This document shows positions 53,765 to 62,336 of a stretch of DNA of 64,000 bases, piece after piece (the first letter of the stretch is position 1; every line of letters begins with the position of its first letter). This stretch comes from JBGSIC01 sp041751875. GTDB lineage: Bacteria; Bdellovibrionota; FAC87; UBA2466; JACKAF01. The notes beneath the pieces were generated by a model that was not told the origin of the DNA, did no database searches, and saw nothing but the letters and a program-made list of their open reading frames with translations. The DNA lies in the NCBI GenBank assembly GCA_041751875.1, contig JBGSIC010000026.1:1-64000 (forward strand), read 5' to 3'. A program made the position numbers and the translations under genes.

Positions 53765-54375
53765 AATTTAAAATTCAAGGAATGGTTTTAGCGCTTTGTG
53801 CAATGCCTATCATCGCGGTTTTGCTGTTTGCATTTTCTTCAGGGGCTATCAGCGGGAAGACGAGTGAGTTTGGCACAGTTCCTTCTTTCCGCTTAACGGA
53901 TCAGGATGAGCAGTCCGTGGACCGAGCTGATCTCATCGGTAAGGTGTGGGTGGCTAATTTTATTTTTACTTCCTGCGCTGGTATTTGTCCGATGTTGAAT
54001 CAGAAAATGGAGAAGTTGGTGGAGGAGTTTGGTGCGGATCCGCACTTCAAGGCGGTTTCGTTTACGGTTGATCCCGAGAAGGATACACCACGCGTGCTTA
54101 AAACCTACTCCGAAAAGTTTAACACTAAAGGAGACCGCTGGTCTTTTCTGACGGGTTCGCGCCCGGAACTGAAAGATTTATTGCAAAATGGATTCAAAGT
54201 AGTGATGGGTGGAATGGAAGGTGCCTCTACGGGAATGATTACACACAGTGAAACTTTTGTGTTGGTGGATCGTCAGGGGCGAATTCGAAAGTATCTCGAC
54301 ATGAGCGGCGAAGATCCTGACCAAATGGTCGAGGCAAGACGGAGCATCTACAAATACCTTGGAAAGCGCTTCTAA
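53761..54375 (+). CDS. SCO1/SenC/PrrC copper chaperone
   Basis: 204 residues. One N-terminal membrane helix (MVLALCAMPIIAVLLFAFSSGAI) and a thioredoxin fold with the copper-binding CxxxC (FIFTSCAGICPMLNQKM) and the distal His (MITHSETFVLVD). DPEKDTPRVLKTY is also typical. It matures the CuA site of cytochrome oxidase. Oddly, the CoxII-like protein upstream in the same run has no CuA domain, so the client must be encoded elsewhere. It overlaps crtY by 17 bp. Confidence 0.92.
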   Translation: MKFKIQGMVLALCAMPIIAVLLFAFSSGAISGKTSEFGTVPSFRLTDQDEQSVDRADLIGKVWVANFIFTSCAGICPMLNQKMEKLVEEFGADPHFKAVSFTVDPEKDTPRVLKTYSEKFNTKGDRWSFLTGSRPELKDLLQNGFKVVMGGMEGASTGMITHSETFVLVDRQGRIRKYLDMSGEDPDQMVEARRSIYKYLGKRF

Positions 54376-55543
54376 AAATGAAGGAACGGTAGGGGCAAGT
54401 ACGCCGGCCCAGGCATATGATGCGATATTTTTGGGCGGTGGCTTATCTTCTTGTATAGCGGCGTATCTCTTTCGGCTTCGCTATCCAGACGCGCGCGTAG
54501 CAATCATTGAGAGAGAGTCTCGCCTAGCGGGCAATCATACTTGGTGTTTCCATTCCTCTGACATAGAGGCTAATGATTTTTTTTGGCTTCACCCACTCCT
54601 TTCCCGCTCGTGGAGTGGTTACCGTGTCCACTTTCCGTCGTATGAGAGAACGTTTAACTCCGGCTACCATGCTATCGAATCCTCCCATTTGAATGAGGTG
54701 ATGCAAAGGCACCTCGGTGAGGGAGTATTTTTGGGCGTAAGTGCGACAGCGGTTGATGCCGAGAAAGTTAAGCTATCCGATGGAAGGGTATTGTCGAGTT
54801 CGATTGTCGTCGACGGTAGGGGCTGGTCTGATAGCGACCGACCGTTGGGGTATCAGAAATTTTTGGGGCAAAAACTCATCCTTCGTCATCCACACCGGGT
54901 TTACGAACCTATCCTGATGGACGCGACATGCCAGCAGGTGGATGGTTACCGCTTTTTTTACGTGCTTCCCTGGGGACCCAGCGAACTATTGGTCGAAGAT
55001 ACTCACTACAGCGATACCGCTGATATTGATGCCCCCCTCTACCGGGACCAGATTCAGCGTTATTGCAGTAGAAGTGGATGGTCCGTCGAGAGTGTGACTT
55101 ATGAAGAGCAAGGAAGTTTACCGCTCCCCTTAAGCGCTGGGCCGCTTCCGGGCCACGGGATAATTCGCAGTGGCTTGCGGGGAGAGCTCTTTCACGCCAC
55201 GACCGGTTACTCTTTTCCTTCAGCGGTTGCTTTTGCGAAGTGGCTGGTCAGTGCGAGAAAATCTGGTTCAGTCGATTCATTCGCTGACTGGGCTAAACAG
55301 TTCCAAGGGAGGCAGGCTTTTTTTAGAACTCTCAATCGCCTCTTATTCAGGGTGGCACTTCCTCAGCATCGACGCCGCTTATTGGAACACTTTTATCGCC
55401 TGCCGGAAGGACTCGTCCAAAGCTTTTACCGCGGCGAGATGAAGCCGCAAGAGAAAGTACGCTTTTTTCTGGGAAGACCACCGGTGTCTATTCGTGGTGC
55501 GCTCACCACTTTATTGACAGGAGAGCGTGTTGCTCGAGTTTGA
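54359..55543 (+). CDS. crtY: Lycopene beta-cyclase, CrtY type
   Basis: 394 residues. The Rossmann dinucleotide site AIFLGGGLSSCIAAYLF is followed by IIERESRLAGNHTWCFH, then the CrtY motifs FYVLPWGPSELLVEDTHYSD, EEQGSLPLPL and ATTGYSFP. It closes the ends of lycopene to beta-ionone rings. No in-frame ATG precedes the flavin site; the TTG at 54359, inside sco, is the best start and gives a plausible 18-residue lead. Translation is likely coupled to sco upstream and to crtE downstream (17-bp overlap). Confidence 0.86.
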   Translation: MESASKNEGTVGASTPAQAYDAIFLGGGLSSCIAAYLFRLRYPDARVAIIERESRLAGNHTWCFHSSDIEANDFFWLHPLLSRSWSGYRVHFPSYERTFNSGYHAIESSHLNEVMQRHLGEGVFLGVSATAVDAEKVKLSDGRVLSSSIVVDGRGWSDSDRPLGYQKFLGQKLILRHPHRVYEPILMDATCQQVDGYRFFYVLPWGPSELLVEDTHYSDTADIDAPLYRDQIQRYCSRSGWSVESVTYEEQGSLPLPLSAGPLPGHGIIRSGLRGELFHATTGYSFPSAVAFAKWLVSARKSGSVDSFADWAKQFQGRQAFFRTLNRLLFRVALPQHRRRLLEHFYRLPEGLVQSFYRGEMKPQEKVRFFLGRPPVSIRGALTTLLTGERVARV

Positions 55544-56504
55544 GTCTCATCTTGATTTGCATTACGGGCAATCCGTAAACGAGTTTCTTCCCGCTGCATT
55601 ACTCACCCCGGCAGCAGATATGCTCGACAGACCGAGCAAGAAGATTCGAGCGGAACTAGTTGAGATTGGCTGTGGATTTGGGACAAACCTGAATCCTTCA
55701 AGCGAGCTCATTGAAACCTGTCGTTTGTTACTCGAATCACTGCACGCGGGCTCGTTGGCCATTGATGATATTGAGGATGACAGCCAGTTGCGTCGGGGAG
55801 AGCCGACGCTACACCGGCGTTACGGAATGCCGATTGCGCTGAATGTAGGGAGTTGGCTTTACTTTTATCCTCTTGAGCAAGTGCGCGCGCTTGAAATGAA
55901 ACCCGAGAGAGAACTTCTCATTTACCAACACTACCATCTGGCTCTTTTGCGCGCTCACTACGGCCAAGCTTTGGATCTAGGTATTCGTGTGGATAAGCTT
56001 GATCAGAAGCAGGTGAAGGGTGTGTGCCTTGCCTCTATGGAACTCAAAACGGGGGCTCTTACCGAATTGGCGCTTTCGCTGGGAGCTATTTTAGCGGAGG
56101 CTGATCAGAAAGATCGGGAAGCCGTGTCGTGGATCGGACGCGGGCTAGGTGTCGCGCTTCAAATGTTTGATGACCTGGGAAATGCCTTGGGGACAAAAGA
56201 TCCCACAAAAAAATGGGAAGACTTTCGCTTGTTGCGTCCTTCCTGGTTTTGGGCAACAGTGGCCGACGAGGCGGATACCTATATCTATCGAAACTTTTGT
56301 GATGCGGTAGCGCACCTCCCCGAGACCAAACCTCTAAGTCTTTGGTTTGAAACCTACCCGCACCTTATCGAGGGCTGTCGACAAAAGTCGGAAGCCTTTT
56401 TATCCGCGCTTTTTACGCGTGCGCGACACGAAGTGGATGGGAGAACCAAGCAGCTCGACCGATTGGAAGAGTTGGGAAATCAGATTAAAAAAGCCTATGC
56501 CTAG
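55527..56504 (+). CDS. crtE: Geranylgeranyl diphosphate synthase
   Basis: A 325-residue prenyl synthase that makes C20 GGPP for carotenoids. The first Asp-rich motif is LAIDDIEDDSQLRRGEPTLH and the second LQMFDDLGNALG. Basic residues of the diphosphate site occur in RPSKKIRAEL. The second motif DDLGN differs slightly from DDxxD; this is common. The GTG start follows CAGGAGAGC. The sequence is somewhat divergent, so another prenyl chain length is possible, but the neighbours argue for GGPP. Confidence 0.84.
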   Translation: MLLEFESHLDLHYGQSVNEFLPAALLTPAADMLDRPSKKIRAELVEIGCGFGTNLNPSSELIETCRLLLESLHAGSLAIDDIEDDSQLRRGEPTLHRRYGMPIALNVGSWLYFYPLEQVRALEMKPERELLIYQHYHLALLRAHYGQALDLGIRVDKLDQKQVKGVCLASMELKTGALTELALSLGAILAEADQKDREAVSWIGRGLGVALQMFDDLGNALGTKDPTKKWEDFRLLRPSWFWATVADEADTYIYRNFCDAVAHLPETKPLSLWFETYPHLIEGCRQKSEAFLSALFTRARHEVDGRTKQLDRLEELGNQIKKAYA

Positions 56505-58023
56505 AGTGAAAGCAAAAGTGATTGGATCGGGATTTGGAGGCCTGGCTGCCGCGATTCGGCTACAGGCTCAAGGGTTCGAAACCACCCTAATCGAAAAACG
56601 GGACAAGCCCGGTGGTCGTGCTTATGTCTATGAGTTTGATGGTCATATCTTTGACGCCGGTCCCACGGTTATTACAGCCCCTCACGTATTGGATGAACTA
56701 TTCGCCCTAGGGGGACGAAAGACAAGTGACTTCGTTGATCTCATTCCAGTTTCCCCGTTCTACCGCTTGTGCTGGGAAGATGGTTATCGCTTTGATTATG
56801 GAAGCGATGAGAAAGAACTTCTCCAACAAATTGAAGCCAAGTCACCGCCCGATCTCGAAGGGTACAAGGAGTTTTATCGCTATTCTCAAGAAGTTTTTGA
56901 GGCTGGGTATACGGAATTAGTTCACGTGCCGTTTCTTGAGTGGAAGATGATGCTCAAGGTGGCGCCCAAACTCGTTCGCTTAAAAGCCTATCGCTCGGTA
57001 TACGCGACAGTGAGCCGCTTCATCCAAAACGAGCAACTTCGCCAGGCTTTGAGTTTTCATACTCTTCTCATCGGCGGAAATCCTTACGCTGCATCTTCTA
57101 TTTATGTGCTTATCCACGCGTTGGAGCGCAAGTGGGGTGTTTTTTGTGTCAGAGGGGGAACGAACGTGCTCGTGAAGCAACTCGTTCGCTATTTCGAGGA
57201 ACTCGGCGGTAAGGTGCGGTTGAATGCCCCGGTTTCGAAAATTATTGTCGAAAACGATGCTGTCCAAGGTGTGCGTCTGGAAGACGGAGAGGTGTTGGGT
57301 GCGGACATTGTGGTCAGCAATGCCGATGTGAATCATACTTATACGCAGCTTCTGGCCGGGGAAAAGCGCGTGCGCAAGCAACAAAGGCGTTTGGGTAGAA
57401 TGTCCTACAGTCAGGCTCTCTTTGTTCTTTATTTTGCCACTGACAAAACGTACCCGAACCTTGCTCACCACAGCATACTTTTTGGTGGTGACTATAAAAA
57501 TACACTCCACACTATCTTTAAGACGGGGAAAATTCCTCGACCGAATTCCTTTTATCTTCATGCCCCTTGCCGCAGTGACAGTTCGATGGCGCCTCCTGGT
57601 CGCGACACCTTTTATGTATTGGCCAATGTTCCCAATTTGGAAAAGGCGGAAGTCGATTGGAAAGACTATGCTGAAACCTATGCCGACGAAGTTCTCGCCT
57701 ACCTTGAAAAGTGGTACATGCCGGAACTTACCAAGCATGTTATTTACCGTCGCACTTTGACCCCTCTAGATTTTAAGACCGAGCTTAATGCGCACCTGGG
57801 TACCGCGTTTTCTCTTGAACCCACATTGCTTCAGAGCGCCTATTTTAGGGTTCATAACCGTGATCCCCAAGTTCGCGGGTTATACTTTGTCGGAGCGGGA
57901 ACCCATCCGGGAGCGGGCATTCCTGGTGTGATCAACTCAGCGAAGGCCACCGCTCAGGTAATCCATCAGGACTGGAAAGTTGCTGATGTCGTTAGCGGTC
58001 GGGAGTGGGTGTATGGAGCGTGA
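56497..58023 (+). CDS. crtI: Phytoene desaturase (lycopene-forming), CrtI
   Basis: A 508-residue flavoenzyme that desaturates phytoene to lycopene. The start at 56497 (MPRVKAKVIGSGFGGLAAAI) sets the dinucleotide motif at the N-terminus; the open frame reaches further up only into crtE. It also has PGGRAYVYEFDGHIFDAGPTVI and the C-terminal carotenoid-enzyme signature LYFVGAGTHPGAGIPGVINSA. A long antisense frame at 56980-57738 is a shadow. It overlaps crtE by eight and crtB by 11 bases. Confidence 0.93.
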   Translation: MPRVKAKVIGSGFGGLAAAIRLQAQGFETTLIEKRDKPGGRAYVYEFDGHIFDAGPTVITAPHVLDELFALGGRKTSDFVDLIPVSPFYRLCWEDGYRFDYGSDEKELLQQIEAKSPPDLEGYKEFYRYSQEVFEAGYTELVHVPFLEWKMMLKVAPKLVRLKAYRSVYATVSRFIQNEQLRQALSFHTLLIGGNPYAASSIYVLIHALERKWGVFCVRGGTNVLVKQLVRYFEELGGKVRLNAPVSKIIVENDAVQGVRLEDGEVLGADIVVSNADVNHTYTQLLAGEKRVRKQQRRLGRMSYSQALFVLYFATDKTYPNLAHHSILFGGDYKNTLHTIFKTGKIPRPNSFYLHAPCRSDSSMAPPGRDTFYVLANVPNLEKAEVDWKDYAETYADEVLAYLEKWYMPELTKHVIYRRTLTPLDFKTELNAHLGTAFSLEPTLLQSAYFRVHNRDPQVRGLYFVGAGTHPGAGIPGVINSAKATAQVIHQDWKVADVVSGREWVYGA

Positions 58024-58948
58024 GGCGTACACTGAGCTTGTAACGCGTTGCCGTTCGATCATCCAGGTTGGCTCAAAAAGCTTCGCCATGGCCTCAAGAA
58101 TTTTGGGCCCAGAACAAAGGGATGCTGCCTTCTTTCTCTATGCTTGGTGTCGCTACTGTGACGATCAAATAGATGAGGCCGATGGAATCAGTGAAACTGA
58201 ACTCGAGTTCCGCTTAACCAGCCTGAGACAGAAGACAGATAACTGTTTTACAGATGAAAAAGAAGAGAATCCCGTTTTTGCAGCCTTTCAATACGTGGTG
58301 AATAAGTACAAGATTCCTCGCGCGTATGCGCACGGGTTGCTGGATGGATTCGAAATGGATGTGCGCGGCAGGCGGTATGAGTCCTTAGATGATCTCCTCC
58401 TCTACTGTCACCGTGTTGCGGGAACAGTGGGATTGATGATGGCGCACGTCATGGGAGTCAGCCGACCTGAGGCCCTGGCTCAGGCAAATGATCTAGGCAT
58501 CGGGATGCAGCTGACAAACATAGCGCGCGACGTTTTTGATGACGCCAGGGGAGGGCGTGTGTATCTGCCTTTGCGATGGCTCAAAGAGGGTGGCATTGAT
58601 CCTGACAAACTGACGGAACCCCAGTACCGAGCGGAGTTGGTCAGATGCGTGGACCGCTTGCTTTGTGCTGCGGATACCTTTTACGCGTCGGGCGACGAAG
58701 GAACACGGGACCTTTCCTTGCGGTCGGCCTTCACTATTCTAGCTGCCCGACACATTTACGCCTCCATTGGCGAGCTGGTTAGACACCGAAAAGAGAGTGC
58801 CTGGGATCAGAGAGCGGTGGTCAGTATTTTCAGCAAGCGAATGGCGCTCCTAAAGAGCGCTTGGATTTTACTGCGACAAATTCCTAGTCGTCTGTTTCGT
58901 CCCTGGAAAGCTGTTCCTTTGATTGGGACGTGGAGATTTCAACCGTGA
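58013..58948 (+). CDS. crtB: Phytoene synthase, CrtB
   Basis: 311 residues. It condenses two GGPP to phytoene. Asp-rich motifs: AWCRYCDDQIDEAD and NIARDVFDDARGGRVYLP; GSKSFAMASRIL begins the fold. The ATG at 58013 follows GGGAG and overlaps the crtI stop; an upstream TTG at 57980 is in frame but unneeded. With crtE, crtI and crtY this completes a route from isoprenoid precursors to beta-carotene. Confidence 0.93.
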   Translation: MEREAYTELVTRCRSIIQVGSKSFAMASRILGPEQRDAAFFLYAWCRYCDDQIDEADGISETELEFRLTSLRQKTDNCFTDEKEENPVFAAFQYVVNKYKIPRAYAHGLLDGFEMDVRGRRYESLDDLLLYCHRVAGTVGLMMAHVMGVSRPEALAQANDLGIGMQLTNIARDVFDDARGGRVYLPLRWLKEGGIDPDKLTEPQYRAELVRCVDRLLCAADTFYASGDEGTRDLSLRSAFTILAARHIYASIGELVRHRKESAWDQRAVVSIFSKRMALLKSAWILLRQIPSRLFRPWKAVPLIGTWRFQP

Positions 58949-59009
58949 AGTTTAGTTTAAAAAAGGAGTTCGATTTGCCACCTTGCTCGAGCAATGAGAG
59001 GGTTAGCAG

Positions 59010-59591
59010 ATGAGCGAGGCTTCCTTGTTGAAAGACGTGCGGATTTATGTGGGACGCGTCTCCGAATTTTCCCCTACGGACTGGGTGGTCTATATCGGTT
59101 GGGTCGGCATGATGGTTTCGCTCTTTGCGGCGGTCTTTGGTTTTATCTATTTGGGACACACCCAGGGCGTGGATTTCCCTCCGTATGTTTGGAATGTGCC
59201 ATTGGGAATTGCGATTTTTGTCATTGCGATTGGATTTGATACCATAGGTCATCGCACGATTTACCGAGAAGAGCTTCGCAAGGCGGAAGCGCTGGTGCAT
59301 CACATCACCATGTTTTGCGGTATTACTTCGGTTGTTTGTCTGATTTTAGCCTACCAGTATCCAAGCTTTTTTCGCTTCCCGGCGTTGGTGCTGGTTCTGA
59401 TGGCCGTGTTTTACAGTGTGGTTGATGAATCGATGCACTGGAGGCGTTACTTAAACCAGAAATCGGATCGAGTGGAGATGTGGAGCCATCTTTTCATATT
59501 CGTTGGCCATCTCCTGATGAGCGTGAGCTGGTACTATTGGTTTGAAGACGGTTACCCTGGTGTTGCGCAGACCCTAGCACTTTTGCCCTGA
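59010..59591 (+). CDS. Unknown five-helix membrane protein with conserved-looking His/Glu residues
   Basis: 193 residues, five predicted helices (about 27-49, 64-81, 98-117, 122-143, 160-180). Acidic and His residues cluster near the helix ends: GHRTIYREE (H81, E87, E88), AEALVHH (E93, H97, H98), VDESMHW (E140, H143, an ExxH), EMWSHLFIFVGH (E156, H160, H167). Such a set could hold a diiron or heme centre. It is not CrtZ/CrtW-like by motif spacing (no HxxHH). It stands 61 bp behind crtB with a GAGAGG ribosome site, and alkD begins in its stop codon. Function unknown; carotenoid modification or an oxidase-related role is only suggested by the neighbours. Confidence 0.7.
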   Translation: MSEASLLKDVRIYVGRVSEFSPTDWVVYIGWVGMMVSLFAAVFGFIYLGHTQGVDFPPYVWNVPLGIAIFVIAIGFDTIGHRTIYREELRKAEALVHHITMFCGITSVVCLILAYQYPSFFRFPALVLVLMAVFYSVVDESMHWRRYLNQKSDRVEMWSHLFIFVGHLLMSVSWYYWFEDGYPGVAQTLALLP

Positions 59592-60343
59592 TGCGGAAGT
59601 ATCTAAGTGAAATTGAAAATACGCTACGGTCGTTTCCACGTGAAATTCCTCCGGGTATTGCGGAAGCCTATATCGGCGGAAAACAATCGCGTCTTATCTA
59701 CCTTGGGTTAAAAGTTCCCACCACGCGCCAAATTCTTAAGAAGGGTTTTTCTTTTAGTACTCGAGACGAGAAGACTCAGGCGCCGGTTTGGGATTATGTT
59801 TGGAATAAGTCCCAACTATACGAAGCAATGAGCCTTGCGCTCGACTGGCAGTACAGACAGGAAGTTTCCCCCAGAGATCTATGGCGAAGAATAAAACCTT
59901 GGAATGAAAGAGTGGACAACTGGGCACACGCCGACGGACTGTCTAACCTGTACGCTCAGATTCTAGAAGCTGATCCTGCCTTGGTCTACCCCACTTTAGC
60001 TAAATGGAATCGTTCGCAGAACCCATGGCAGCGCCGCTTGTCGATTGTGAGTTTGTTTTACTATGCGCGGTTGAGGAAGAAGTTTTTGCCGGTGGGAAAG
60101 ATATTTCCCCTTGTTCTCAACCAACTCGATCACCCTCACTATTATGTGCAGAAGGGAGTTGGCTGGGTGCTCAGAGAGCTGAGCCAAGCTTACCCAAAAG
60201 AATGTTCTATTTTTCTGAATAAGAACTTGGGCAGTATTTCCGCAGTGGCTTTTGCCGCGGCAGTGGAGAAGATAAACGTAAAGGAAAAAGAGCGTTTAAA
60301 GGCGTTACGCAAACTAGCGAGGAAGGGAAAAATTAGAAGCTAG
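59591..60343 (+). CDS. AlkD-like DNA alkylation repair protein
   Basis: 250 residues made of HEAT-like helical repeats. Landmarks: RIKPWNERVDNWAHADGLSNLY (the region of the AlkD catalytic Asp), NPWQRRLSIVSLFYYAR and HYYVQKGVGWVLRELSQAYP, all usual in AlkC/AlkD glycosylases that remove N3- and N7-alkyl purines. The ATG uses the last base of the preceding TGA. Its presence at the end of the carotenoid run may be chance or link to oxidative damage. It is convergent with the gene at 60340. Confidence 0.82.
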   Translation: MRKYLSEIENTLRSFPREIPPGIAEAYIGGKQSRLIYLGLKVPTTRQILKKGFSFSTRDEKTQAPVWDYVWNKSQLYEAMSLALDWQYRQEVSPRDLWRRIKPWNERVDNWAHADGLSNLYAQILEADPALVYPTLAKWNRSQNPWQRRLSIVSLFYYARLRKKFLPVGKIFPLVLNQLDHPHYYVQKGVGWVLRELSQAYPKECSIFLNKNLGSISAVAFAAAVEKINVKEKERLKALRKLARKGKIRS

Positions 60344-61137
60344 AAGGTGAACCCTGCCTCGATGTTGGCGAACACGAGTTTGGCCCCAGTGAAGTTGGCA
60401 GTAATAATTGTGGACGTGAAGTCGCCCAAGTATTGCATGCCCGCACCAAGTCCAATGTTAAATCCTGATGCGAAGTGGAAACGCCATCCAGCGGTACCAA
60501 CCAGGGCGATGGTTTTAGCGCTTTCTGTCGCTCCGCCCGGACTGAGATCGGAGATACTGTAGGAAAACATGCCGCCGCCCGCCTGGAGCCACAGGCCCTT
60601 GAAACGATCTTTTAGGTATATGTTGATCGTGCCGAAACCACCTACGGAGCTTAGTGCACTTGTGGGATTGCTAAGTTTAAAGAAGTGAGGACGTAATCCA
60701 AACGCGATGTGATCGGAAAGCGCGATCTGCACATTGATATAGGGATTAAACAGACCTGATGCCCCACTAAACCCGCCCGTGAGATTGATCGATGGCTTTT
60801 TCTTTTTACGCTTTCCTGTCGAATCAATCGTTTCTCCATGAGAAGCCGGAAGCCGGTCTTCGATGTCGGGTGTGTAGAGTTCGGCTAAAAAACCTTTTTG
60901 GATTTTGTTTTTCTTATTGTCGAACTTCACCATCGCGGCGGACTTGGCAACTTTCACAACTTTGCCGCAACCGAGTTTCTTGTCTCCATCATAGAAGCAG
61001 GCTTTCTCGCCTTTTTTCCAACGGTGGGCTTCATCATGGCTGATCAAAACCGCTTTCGGGGTTGCCTTAATGACTTTTCCGGCAATAGCGCTTCCCGAAA
61101 AACAAATCGCGAGGAGGATAAGAATCTGAATTTTCAT
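60340..61137 (-). CDS. Outer-membrane beta-barrel-like protein with N-terminal SH3-like part
   Basis: 265 residues. Signal peptide (MKIQILILLAICFSGSAIAG). Residues 20-90 are a small basic beta domain (KKGEKACFYDGDKKLGCGKVVKV). After a Lys-rich linker, residues 115-265 alternate hydrophobic and polar residues with aromatic girdles (FNIGLGAGMQYLGDF) and end in Phe (IEAGFTF), the usual signal for barrel insertion. Function unknown. Confidence 0.68.
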   Translation of the reverse strand: MKIQILILLAICFSGSAIAGKVIKATPKAVLISHDEAHRWKKGEKACFYDGDKKLGCGKVVKVAKSAAMVKFDNKKNKIQKGFLAELYTPDIEDRLPASHGETIDSTGKRKKKKPSINLTGGFSGASGLFNPYINVQIALSDHIAFGLRPHFFKLSNPTSALSSVGGFGTINIYLKDRFKGLWLQAGGGMFSYSISDLSPGGATESAKTIALVGTAGWRFHFASGFNIGLGAGMQYLGDFTSTIITANFTGAKLVFANIEAGFTF

Positions 61138-61228
61138 AGATTTTGTAGTGGGTTGAATTTCAGTATACCAGAATGACTTCGGGGCACGCTAGGTAGCGTT
61201 GAAGGAGACGGTGGAGGAGAGTCGGGGA

Positions 61229-61438
61229 TTAGGGCAGCCGCTGACGCAGTACCCCTCGACCCTTTTCCGTCATCAGCGCCAGAGGCCAGAGCAGTGCGAC
61301 AGCAATACCGTCGACCAGGAAGCGCAGGCGCTTGTTCTGGAAACGGGGCGGCAAATTTCCAGAGAGCGTGCGTTTGATGACATTTAAGAAGAGAAGGCCG
61401 AAAACAAATAGATAAATCAGGTGAAGGAGGCGGAACAA
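61229..61438 (-). CDS. Possible small two-helix membrane protein
   Basis: About 69 residues if started at the TTG at 61438. The sequence reads like a membrane protein: FRLLHLIYLFVFGLLFLNVIKR and LRFLVDGIAVALLWPLALM. A longer frame with an ATG at 61519 runs through tRNA-Pro and cannot be its true start. The ribosome site is poor. It is included because the composition looks real and the space is otherwise empty. Confidence 0.3.
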   Translation of the reverse strand: MFRLLHLIYLFVFGLLFLNVIKRTLSGNLPPRFQNKRLRFLVDGIAVALLWPLALMTEKGRGVLRQRLP

Positions 61439-61473
61439 AAGGCACCCGAATGGAGTAGGTTTTGAGAAAAAAA

Positions 61474-61547
61474 TCGGGGCGGGCGGAATTGAACCGCCGA
61501 CCTCTTGCTCCCTAAGCAAGCGCGCTAAACCCCTGCGCTACGCCCCG
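61474..61547 (-). tRNA. tRNA-Pro, anticodon AGG (rare A34)
   Basis: 74-nt cloverleaf: acceptor CGGGGCG/CGCCCCG with the C1-G72 pair of bacterial tRNA-Pro, D-arm GCGC/GCGC with loop AGGGGTTTA, anticodon stem CTTGC/GCAAG around loop TTAGGGA, five-base variable region, T-arm GGCGG/CCGCC with TTCAATT, discriminator A. CCA is not encoded; seven T follow the gene directly. The anticodon is AGG, reading CCU (and more if A34 becomes inosine). Bacteria usually use GGG, UGG and CGG for Pro. Confidence 0.9.
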
Positions 61548-61566
61548 TAAGATACAAACATCGCAT

Positions 61567-61595
61567 AATCTACGGTGCTCGGCAGCAAAATACAA
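61567..61595 (-). promoter_or_regulatory. Candidate promoter of tRNA-Pro
   Basis: TTGTAT and TAGATT (each 4 of 6 to consensus) are 17 bases apart on the minus strand, with the -10 ending 19 bases before the tRNA. Confidence 0.35.
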
Positions 61596-61624
61596 GGATC
61601 TGGTGCGAGGTGCAATGACGGGGG

Positions 61625-62278
61625 CTAAAAGCTCCCCGGATCCTGTCCCGCCAAGTGAACCAGTTCCTTTAGCTCACCTATCAACTGGCTGAGTACCTTC
61701 TTATGCTCTTTTCCGTCGACCATTGGCCGCTTCTTCTCTTCTTTGCGCTTCTCAAGGAGCTTCTTTTTGGCCCCTTTCACGCTGTATTTCTCGACATAAA
61801 GGAGATGGCGAATCTGAGAAAAAAGCATTACGTCATGGCGAGAGTAGGTACGGTGTCCGCTGCGGGACTTCATCGGGCGGATGGCGGTGAATTCACTTTC
61901 CCAGTAGCGAAGCACATAGGGTTCTACACCCAGCATTTCGGATGCCTCTCCGATCCGGTAGTACTTCTTGTCGGTGGCGAAGGTCAGTGCGGGTAACCGC
62001 TCAGCGGAAAGCGGCTCAGCCGGAGGTGCCTTCTCATCGGCAAGTTCCAATTCAGGCTGGGCGTCCTGTTCGGGAACAGGTTGATAATCCAATTCAGTGC
62101 CAGTGGCCGCTTCTACCTCGATCAAGGGTGCTTGCGGTTCAACCTGCACATCCTCTGTTTCCCGCTCCCTCACTGCTGCGGCGTTCTTTTTACGCTTGAG
62201 CGAATCCAAAATAAACTTGGTTGCTAATTTTTGACTGGGATCGGGAAACTCGTCCTCGTATGAAAAATTTTTCGGCAT
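61625..62278 (-). CDS. MerR-type transcription regulator of the pheT neighbourhood
   Basis: 217 residues. About 100 acidic, poorly ordered N-terminal residues precede a MerR helix-turn-helix: YYRIGEASEMLGVEPYVLRYWESEF, then GHRTYSRHDVMLFSQIRHLLY, and a C-terminal basic helix (KGAKKKLLEKRKEEKKR). No cysteines for metal sensing. In many proteobacteria a short MerR protein of this type lies next to pheT-ihfA and a tRNA-Pro; the order pheT, merR, tRNA-Pro is kept here without ihfA. The extended acidic N-terminus is unusual. Confidence 0.85.
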   Translation of the reverse strand: MPKNFSYEDEFPDPSQKLATKFILDSLKRKKNAAAVRERETEDVQVEPQAPLIEVEAATGTELDYQPVPEQDAQPELELADEKAPPAEPLSAERLPALTFATDKKYYRIGEASEMLGVEPYVLRYWESEFTAIRPMKSRSGHRTYSRHDVMLFSQIRHLLYVEKYSVKGAKKKLLEKRKEEKKRPMVDGKEHKKVLSQLIGELKELVHLAGQDPGSF

Positions 62279-62336
62279 GTGGCCCCCTGAGAAGAAATAA
62301 AGATGCCCCCATTATAAAGGGCGAAAGAGGATTAGG

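Noticed and set aside
56980..57738. 252-residue frame antisense to crtI
   Set aside because: Fully inside crtI, no recognisable motif; a by-product of crtI codon pattern.
61439..61519. ATG-started N-terminus of the small membrane frame at 61229
   Set aside because: This part is the complement of tRNA-Pro and its flank, so it cannot be normal coding sequence.
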